Below, in pieces: positions 5,101 to 8,531 of a stretch of DNA of 8,531 nucleotides. The notes under the pieces are model-generated. The model was not told where the DNA came from. It was given only the letters and a program-made list of their open reading frames with translations, and made no database searches. This DNA is from Verrucomicrobiota bacterium (lineage in GTDB: Bacteria > Verrucomicrobiota > Kiritimatiellia > Kiritimatiellales > Tichowtungiaceae), in the NCBI GenBank assembly GCA_030619095.1, contig JAUXCB010000051.1, positions 1-8,531 of the forward strand, given 5' to 3'. Made by a program: the position numbers and the translations under genes. Within the stretch, counting starts at the first letter, position 1. Each line of letters starts with the position of its first letter.

Positions 5101-7493
5101 AGCTCTTCCCCATCCAAGAGACCGTCATTGTCGGAGTCTTTGTTGAACGGGTTGGTGCCTGCGGCCAGCTCGTCGCCATCGGATAGGCCGTCGCCATCGG
5201 TATCGCGGTAGTCGGCGCCGGCAACGTCCTGCCACATCGGAACCGTGGGAGAAGTTCCAAAAAAATTGATTTCCTCGTGATCGGAGAATCCGTCGCTATC
5301 GGTATCCAGATAGCCGCCGCCGGTGCCGTCGAACGGATCGAGACCGCCCGCGATTTCCAAAGCATCCGGCAATCCATCCATATCTTGGTCGTCAGTAGGC
5401 TGGATGTAGCTATACAGATATTCGGAGCCAATGATTTCGGGCTCGGTTGCGCCGGGGCGTGTCCACCATAGCGTGACATGGTCCCCGCCGCCGCCTTCCT
5501 TGTGTAGGATCTCCACATAGCAGGCCTGGTTGCTCGCCAGCGCAACCGGATCCGAAGCGTGCACCTTCCCGTTCGAAAGATCCCGGTAGCCAGTCCAGCC
5601 CGCGAGATTCAGAATCTGCTTCCGCTGATAGGAGCTTTGAGTCTCGCTCAGCCAAAGCTCAGCCGTATCGTCGCCCGTCAGGAAGAACGTGTAGTCCCCA
5701 TCGGTCGGAACGGTGATGGTTCCGCGGATCCGGAGTCCATACGAGCCGCCCTTGTTCTTGGCGTACTCGGAGAGGGCAATCCATGTGCGCTCGTCGGGTT
5801 CTCCGCCAAAGCGGTCGGATTCCAGCAGATCCGACACCTGGGTGCCCGGGATGGAGTTCCAGCGCTCCACCTGCAAGGTGCCGGGAACGCCTTCCTGCCA
5901 AGGCAGAAGCGTGGGGGAAGTTCCCATGATGTTCACTTCCTCGTGGTCGGAGAATCCGTCGCCATCTGTATCCAGATAGCCGCCGCCGGTGCCGTCGAAC
6001 GGATCGAGACCGCCCGCGATTTCCAAAGCATCCGGCAATCCATCCATGTCTTGGTCGTCGTCGGGCTGCGCATAGCTGCGCAAATATTCGGAACCGATAA
6101 TTTCGGGCTCGGTTGCGCCGGGGCGTGTCCACCATAGCGTGACATGGTCCCCGCCGCCGCCTTCCTTGTGTAGGATCTCCACATAGCAGGTTTGGTTGCT
6201 CGTCAACGTCACCGCTTCAGAAGCGTGTACCCGCCCGTTCGAAAGATCCCGGTAACGGGTCCAACCCGCGAGATCCAGGATCTGCTTCCGCTGGTAGGGG
6301 CTTTGAGTCTCGCTCAGCCAAAGCTCGGCGGTATCGTCGCCCGTCAGGAAGAACGTGTAGTCCCCATCGGTCGGAACGGTGATGGTTCCGCGGATCCGGA
6401 GTCCATACGAGGCACCTTTGTTCTTGGCATACTCGGAGAGCGAAATCCATGTGCGTTCGTCCGGCTCTCCGCCAAAGCGGTCGGATTCCAGCAGATCCGA
6501 GACCTGGTTGCCCGGGATGGAGTTCCAGCGCTCCACCTGCCAGGTGCCGGGAACGCCGCCTTCCTGCCACGCGGGAACCGTCGGATCGCTTCCGAAAACA
6601 TTGACTTCCTCCCCATCGGAATATCCATCGTTGTCCGTGTCGGGATTCGTGGGAAGGGTGTGGGTGATGATGACCTCGACATAGTCCGTCAGATCATCCG
6701 CATCGAAATCGGGGTTGGTGTCTAGCGTTCCGCTTTGGATCTCCTGATCCGCATCGAGTCCATCGGCATCGGCATCCACATACAGCGTGGTGATCCAGAC
6801 CTTGTAGGGTTCCGCGCCTGCGTGAGCCTCGATCAGGATGCGCGAGGCGGTCGGATAGGCGGCCAGCGGAAGGGCGTAGCGGCGCAAGACCTGCTCGCCG
6901 GAATCCCCCGTGAGATCCCCGAAAAGGTTGGCGGCCACAATATTTCCGGCACTGTCCGCCAAATCCACATAGACCCAGCTGTTCGAGGCGTCCTGATGAA
7001 GCAGGTTCAGCACAAGGTCCTCCGCCAGCAGCGTGCGGTCCAAATCCATGTAGACCGAACCCTGGGTATTCGACGAAACCAGCCAGCATGCGCCATTCGT
7101 CCATGTTCCGCCCACCTTGCCCGCACCCAGCCACCACTGCGGCCCGGTATAGATGTATTCATTGCCCACTGTAAAATCAGGATGCGCCCAATAAATGGCA
7201 GCCCGGCTCAGGGCGTTGCTGTCCGCATGATCCGGAAAGCCGTCGGCATCTGTATCGGAAACATATGGATTAGTCCATTTCTCCGACTCTTGAAAGTTAT
7301 TAAGCTGATCCGTGTCGTAATTTTCCGCCGCATCCATTGCATTGGTGGCATTCAGCTTAAAAAACTGCTCATACAGATCGCTCATGCCATCGTTGTCGGA
7401 ATCCACCGCCACGGCAAACCCCACGCCGGTCAGTAAACAGGTCACCAAAAACAGCTGAAACCGTTTTGTTCTAATTAGATCTAACTTTGACAT
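2157..7493 (-). CDS. giant exported multidomain protein: TSP3 calcium repeats, two PA14 domains, C-type-lectin-like domain
   Basis: 1778 residues. A signal peptide covers about residues 1-29 (cleavage near A-V-A). The mature chain alternates calcium-loop stretches with globular domains. DxDxDG-type loops lie at about 31-93, 239-306, 478-533, 700-798, 921-1026, 1163-1250 and 1396-1404, some twenty in all. Between them are an unassigned beta-rich region (100-238), PA14 domain 1 (314-475), PA14 domain 2 (536-697), a C-type-lectin-like domain (800-919), two more beta-rich, carbohydrate-binding-module-like regions (1028-1162 and 1255-1393) and a beta-rich C-terminal part (1413-1778). PA14 and lectin-like folds bind glycans in many families, and TSP3 loops bind Ca2+, so I infer a surface or secreted adhesin or polysaccharide-binding protein; no catalytic domain is seen. 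I see no LPXTG, PEP-CTERM or type IX sorting tail. The ATG at 7493 is preferred over a TTG at 7499 because AGGAGG (7500-7505) lies 6 nt upstream of the ATG. Two in-frame heptad repeats interrupt the C-terminal part. Confidence 0.93.
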   Translation of the reverse strand: MSKLDLIRTKRFQLFLVTCLLTGVGFAVAVDSDNDGMSDLYEQFFKLNATNAMDAAENYDTDQLNNFQESEKWTNPYVSDTDADGFPDHADSNALSRAAIYWAHPDFTVGNEYIYTGPQWWLGAGKVGGTWTNGACWLVSSNTQGSVYMDLDRTLLAEDLVLNLLHQDASNSWVYVDLADSAGNIVAANLFGDLTGDSGEQVLRRYALPLAAYPTASRILIEAHAGAEPYKVWITTLYVDADADGLDADQEIQSGTLDTNPDFDADDLTDYVEVIITHTLPTNPDTDNDGYSDGEEVNVFGSDPTVPAWQEGGVPGTWQVERWNSIPGNQVSDLLESDRFGGEPDERTWISLSEYAKNKGASYGLRIRGTITVPTDGDYTFFLTGDDTAELWLSETQSPYQRKQILDLAGWTRYRDLSNGRVHASEAVTLTSNQTCYVEILHKEGGGGDHVTLWWTRPGATEPEIIGSEYLRSYAQPDDDQDMDGLPDALEIAGGLDPFDGTGGGYLDTDGDGFSDHEEVNIMGTSPTLLPWQEGVPGTLQVERWNSIPGTQVSDLLESDRFGGEPDERTWIALSEYAKNKGGSYGLRIRGTITVPTDGDYTFFLTGDDTAELWLSETQSSYQRKQILNLAGWTGYRDLSNGKVHASDPVALASNQACYVEILHKEGGGGDHVTLWWTRPGATEPEIIGSEYLYSYIQPTDDQDMDGLPDALEIAGGLDPFDGTGGGYLDTDSDGFSDHEEINFFGTSPTVPMWQDVAGADYRDTDGDGLSDGDELAAGTNPFNKDSDNDGLLDGEELNCRYLVVDRSLEWEQARSEAQQRGGHLAVITDEIEFLEVAKWIAASGVSNERVWLGATDQEQEGIWRWVTGEPFEYAPWNRTPDQLVYANEISRDFLVWMTKKGTWDSAYKTDLLPYLLEMEIPLDPLNPDMDGDGLLDGEEIALKTSPWVADTDGDGLLDGDEVAAGLNPCEVDSDRDGLNDLDESLLQLDPLNPDSDGDGLKDGDEVFISLTDPLMVDSNTNGTNDLVFLKSVRGADYFNPSGSHISLTWSVNGDAAAAGHNLMNSPQVDYNLSVADAGVYYLAIQTEFTGLTNHTDCFELVLQIDGVEVGSPLPLNVSPELPEYTTFTPWLTKGEHRLTVVVKNAGKINGYFLIHAVELYTVDGNDEDGDGIQDWMKAHLEKGQDSDGDGISDHDEVIQYGSDPLDADTDGDGLNDGDELAAGTDLLNADSDGDGVLDGEEVHELHTNPLVDEFDGTVTVVATVAGSQTNNAVGTWEADGSSIVAKRRRGFVEYTLNFPEQDLYGLNINASHLWNKSSCTPVTPVDTSALQISVDGTYVGNYVLVSAEGVPVDVRAFLPVLPAGEHTIRIFWENVHSRLSLKINSLQLQILGGPDANGNGVKDWIETSVASMAAIDVVTESIVSPVCLEGNARYVPLAILSSSSFDIPYSTFDIRQSAGRRWYANLPLAQDGITTATATFQNGALEVPINVKWVPYNLLDHDGETLLIRKGDALRLTAIDPDRADADLEKATGGQFALNVFNEEFSSPNTRPLAVAFDEVGTYTVSGEYTKGNSTIAALINVQVIDGTFPDESPACLVGRTREWSFEGIPTNAVLEVDDTVELAELSTTNQALRTVALKANDTNGDHIMLARLYPDGPILDSARLFIFWVQNATDGYFWTVERYEDSELWEIESIVKNLPDTVDMQIKVIIGGVTLDDYTLERWLTNAAYDEIGEYRFRLFHPNSTKASACHTFKVYQNGQFIGEAFNGGQNDVGEE
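2586..2616 (-). repeat. heptanucleotide repeat (ACYAMGM)n, in frame inside the giant gene
   Basis: Minus-strand 7-mers ACTAAGC, ACTACGA, ACCAAGC and ACTAAGA end at 2610, 2603, 2596 and 2589, followed by ACC. Viewed as 14-mers, 2586-2599 and 2600-2613 differ at one base. The segment encodes about S1628 to T1636 (STTNQALRT). The 7-bp period is the same as at 3127-3166 and 8086-8113, but the sequence differs. Confidence 0.65.
3127..3166 (-). repeat. heptanucleotide repeat (TTCGNNA)n, in frame inside the giant gene
   Basis: On the minus strand, units start at 3165, 3158, 3151, 3144 and 3137 with a partial one at 3130. Five 7-mers share the form TTCGNNA (TTCGTCA, TTCGACA twice, TTCGATA), with one variant, TTCCTTA. 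They encode SFDIPYSTFDIR (about residues 1445-1456), a segment unlike its surroundings. Similar F-D-I-R-x-S strings are familiar to me from repeats in PVC genomes, which is recollection and not a search result. Confidence 0.75.
4737..5096 (-). other. C-type-lectin-like domain inside the giant protein
   Basis: Residues 800-919. The pattern follows the fold: YLVVDRSLEWEQARSEAQ, then GGHLAVITD, then VWLGATDQ, then W-x-W-VTGEP, then APWN, then a GTWDSA segment and a closing L-L-E-M-E strand. It sits directly between two TSP3 stretches with almost no linker. Only one cysteine (800) is present, so the usual disulfides are absent, and the EPN/QPD sugar-coordination motif is not clear. It is therefore better called lectin-like than a proven sugar binder. 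Confidence 0.8.
5223..6554 (-). repeat. tandem intragenic duplication of a PA14 + TSP3 unit (2 x 666 bp)
   Basis: Residues 314-535 and 536-757 of the giant protein align without gaps over 222 residues with roughly two dozen substitutions. DNA identity is higher still in places: about 5444-5526 and 6104-6186 are essentially the same sequence. Each unit is one PA14 domain followed by two TSP3 loops (DQDMDGLPD and a DTDGDGFSD-type loop). The preceding linker (TVPAWQEGG) resembles the unit ends, so the duplication probably used short homology in the linkers. Confidence 0.9.
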
Positions 7494-7499
7494 GAGCAA

Positions 7500-7505
7500 C
7501 CTCCT
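7500..7505 (-). promoter_or_regulatory. Shine-Dalgarno AGGAGG of the giant gene
   Basis: AGGAGG on the minus strand, 6 nt before the ATG at 7493. It overlaps the region of the in-frame TTG at 7499 and so argues against that upstream start. Confidence 0.85.
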
Positions 7506-7558
7506 ATGTATGAAAACACCGCCTTGATAAAACTAAATGCGTAAAACATTTAAGAAAA

Positions 7559-7587
7559 AAAATACCCCCCCTTTTTTTTCAAGTCAA
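7559..7587 (-). promoter_or_regulatory. sigma-70-type promoter of the giant gene with a homopolymeric spacer
   Basis: On the minus strand TTGACT (7582-7587) is followed after exactly 17 nt by TATTTT (7559-7564). The -35 box matches five of six consensus bases and the -10 box four of six. An A/T-only stretch (about 7586-7600) upstream of the -35 box could serve as an UP element. The expected start of transcription is near 7552, giving a leader of about 58 nt. Fifteen of the 17 spacer bases are A8 followed by G7, which makes promoter spacing liable to change by slippage. Confidence 0.65.
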
Positions 7588-7610
7588 ATATATTTTAAAA
7601 GTTTCTTCAA

Positions 7611-7634
7611 AAGCAGGCGACGAAGCAGGCGACG
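7611..7634. repeat. 12-bp perfect direct repeat (AAGCAGGCGACG x2)
   Basis: Two adjacent perfect copies at 7611-7622 and 7623-7634, in the intergenic region upstream of the giant-gene promoter. No function is apparent; it could be a slippage product or a doubled protein-binding site. Confidence 0.6.
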
Positions 7635-7645
7635 TCTACACGAAA

Positions 7646-7659
7646 AGGTTGCGCAACCT
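7646..7659. promoter_or_regulatory. 14-bp perfect palindrome AGGTTGCGCAACCT
   Basis: Perfect dyad 11 bp after the doubled 12-mer and 60 bp upstream of the giant-gene -35 box. A 10-bp palindrome CTGCTAGCAG (7658-7667) overlaps its end. The symmetry suits a dimeric transcription factor, but no regulator is encoded nearby and chance cannot be excluded. Confidence 0.35.
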
Positions 7660-7720
7660 GCTAGCAGCCTGTCGGGTTATGAAAAGACAGAAAAGGGAAA
7701 AGGGGTCGGCAAAAAAGGGG

Positions 7721-7839
7721 GCCTGAGATCTGAGAATCCATGTTTTCTTTGCCATTTTCTTCCTGACCCACATCTCAAAACCGTTGTCACAATCGCAGAA
7801 TATCGGCTTTCCTGCCAATCCCATTCTCAGATCTCAGGC
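7721..7839. repeat. 17-bp perfect inverted repeat flanking 85 bp (MITE-like or a repeat pair)
   Basis: GCCTGAGATCTGAGAAT at 7721-7737 has its exact reverse complement at 7823-7839. The symmetry continues imperfectly outwards (AAAAGG-type bases on both sides). An AAAAGGGGTC motif like those of the REP-like repeats lies at about 7696-7706. The interior has no convincing gene; a 62-codon minus-strand frame (7636-7824) lacks a ribosome-binding site. It is either a small non-autonomous element, a pair of inverted REP-like units, or a transcript that folds into a long stem. Confidence 0.6.
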
Positions 7840-8069
7840 TGGTACCTTTTCCTCTCTAAATCCTGTCGGTTTTGATCGGGACCTCTACCCATAGCCTCCA
7901 ACGCCTGGCTAACCGCTGTAAAATACCCCATAATTAGAAAAATAATAAAAGGGATCACCCGTTAGAGGTTCCGGTCTCAAATTGGGATGTGTCTCTGCGC
8001 CCGGAAGCTTCGGGTGTCTTAACGATTTTTTTGTTACACCTTATGCGTTAGTGAACACACTTGTTTCAT
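7840..8069 (+). other. upstream region of rdgB without a gene
   Basis: No convincing open reading frame. It contains an A/T-rich stretch (about 7917-7950) and an imperfect stem (7998-8003 with 8011-8016, loop GAAGCTT) whose following T-run begins only 8-9 nt downstream. I could not identify a promoter for rdgB with confidence. Confidence 0.4.
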
Positions 8070-8087
8070 AGCAGGACTCTGCTTTTT
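8070..8087 (+). terminator. small stem-loop plus T5 upstream of rdgB
   Basis: AGCAG (8070-8074), loop GACT, CTGCT (8079-8083), followed by TTTT. The shape is that of an intrinsic terminator, but the stem is only 5 bp and its T-run ends in the heptad repeat just before rdgB. It could be a weak terminator or attenuator, or chance. Confidence 0.25.
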
Positions 8088-8113
8088 GAACCTTGAACTG
8101 CGAACCCTGAATG
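8086..8113 (+). repeat. heptanucleotide repeat (NYGAACY)n overlapping a candidate rdgB start
   Basis: Four 7-mers in a row: TTGAACC (8086), TTGAACT (8093), GCGAACC (8100) and CTGAATG (8107). The period matches the two heptad repeats inside the giant gene. The ATG at 8111 is part of the last unit, and the repeat takes the place where a Shine-Dalgarno site would be expected. Confidence 0.6.
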
Positions 8114-8128
8114 ACCAAACTCTTCCGC

Positions 8129-8531
8129 ATGAAATTTGTCATCGCCACCCGTAACACTCACAAGCTCGAAGAAATTAAAGAAATCTTCAACCCCGACGGC
8201 CTTGAGGTCTGCTCCGCACTCGACTTCCCCGACATCCCTGACACGGTCGAGGATCGCGACACCCTCGAAGGAAACGCCATCAAAAAAGCGGTTGAGTTGT
8301 GCGGAGCCACCGGCCTGATGGCCCTGGCCGACGACTCCGGCCTCGAAGTCGAAGCGCTCGACGGCGCACCCGGTGTCTACTCCGCCCGCTACGCCGGCGA
8401 ACCCTGCTCCTACGAGAACAACAACGCCAAACTCCTGCGCGAACTCGACGGCAACGAAAACCGCCGCGCCCGCTTCCGCACCGTCATGGCGCTCGCCCGC
8501 CCCGGCGAAGAGCCACTCACCGTCGAAGGAA
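8129..8531 (+). CDS. rdgB: XTP/dITP diphosphohydrolase (non-canonical purine NTP pyrophosphatase), 3' end beyond window
   Basis: Cytoplasmic house-cleaning enzyme of the Ham1/RdgB (ITPase) family, which hydrolyses dITP, ITP and XTP to the monophosphate and pyrophosphate and keeps deaminated purines out of DNA and RNA. Visible family motifs: FVIATRNTHK (residues 3-12, the T-x-N-x-x-K nucleotide-binding start), E41 and the T-x-x-x-N-A segment (45-50), LADDSGLEVEAL (67-77, with the catalytic Asp of the DDSG motif), APGVYSARYAG (80-90) and ARFRTVMALA (114-123). The 134 codons present are about two thirds of the usual length near 200, so the C terminus lies outside. I chose ATG 8129 because homologues begin one to a few residues before this strand; an in-frame ATG at 8111 would add MTKLFR but lies in a heptad repeat. 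Neither has a Shine-Dalgarno site. It diverges from the giant gene and is much more G+C-rich, with C-ending codons. Confidence 0.93.
   Translation, partial: MKFVIATRNTHKLEEIKEIFNPDGLEVCSALDFPDIPDTVEDRDTLEGNAIKKAVELCGATGLMALADDSGLEVEALDGAPGVYSARYAGEPCSYENNNAKLLRELDGNENRRARFRTVMALARPGEEPLTVEG

Noticed and set aside
2235..7436. Many open frames of 60-230 codons on both strands inside 2157-7493
   Set aside because: They are out-of-frame shadows of the giant gene, kept open by its high G+C and repetitive TSP3-coding sequence. None has a ribosome-binding site, signal peptide or recognisable motif, while the minus-strand frame has clear domains throughout.
7494..7499. TTG at 7499 as start of the giant gene
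   Set aside because: AGGAGG at 7500-7505 directly abuts it, leaving no spacing; the ATG at 7493 has 6 nt spacing.
7537..7875. 112-codon plus-strand frame and 62-codon minus-strand frame (7636-7824) in the intergenic region
   Set aside because: Both cross promoter elements, direct repeats or the 17-bp inverted repeat, have no ribosome-binding site and no recognisable protein features.
7998..8032. Intrinsic terminator at the CCCG/CGGG stem
   Set aside because: The stem relies on wobble pairs and the T-run begins 8-9 nt after it, which is too far for a standard intrinsic terminator.

Overview
The window looks like a chromosomal segment from a PVC-superphylum bacterium. A marine, polysaccharide-degrading member of Kiritimatiellota, such as a Pontiella relative, is my best guess. 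This is inferred from three things: a very large secreted protein mixing thrombospondin type-3 (TSP3) calcium loops with PA14 and C-type-lectin domains, intergenic clusters of GGGACTGACCCCTTTT-type repeats, and short heptanucleotide tandem repeats. No rRNA or other marker gene is present, so the assignment is tentative.

Layout from left to right. Positions 1-52 hold the first 17 codons of a minus-strand gene with an N-terminal membrane or signal segment; a GC-rich hairpin lies just upstream of its Shine-Dalgarno site. Positions 93-394 are a cluster of REP-like repeats. Two minus-strand genes follow (1970 down to 370). They are A+T-rich, overlap by ATGA and encode two secreted, cysteine-containing proteins of unknown function; the first carries an HExxH motif. 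Positions 1971-2156 hold the leader of this pair and a tandem pair of related repeats in the opposite orientation. Positions 2157-7493 (minus strand) are one gene for a 1778-residue exported protein with about twenty DxDxDG calcium loops, three unassigned beta-rich regions, two nearly identical PA14 domains and a C-type-lectin-like domain. Positions 7494-8128 are intergenic: a good sigma-70-type promoter for the giant gene whose spacer is almost entirely C7T8 (read on the plus strand), a small direct repeat, a palindrome, a 17-bp inverted repeat around 85 bp, and a heptad repeat. From 8129 to the window end, on the plus strand, is the first two thirds of rdgB (XTP/dITP pyrophosphatase).

Functionally, rdgB is housekeeping and diverges from the surface-protein gene. 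The giant protein probably acts outside the cytoplasm as a calcium-stiffened, carbohydrate-binding or adhesive protein. The two-gene unit downstream shares its strand and could be reached by read-through, but its composition differs and it is bracketed by inverted repeat copies, so it may be a separately acquired cassette. The points most worth a second look are the homopolymeric promoter spacer (possible phase variation), three different 7-bp-period repeats (two in frame inside the giant gene, one overlapping a candidate rdgB start), the repeat that forms the 3' end of a coding sequence, and the HExxH protein with its coupled partner.
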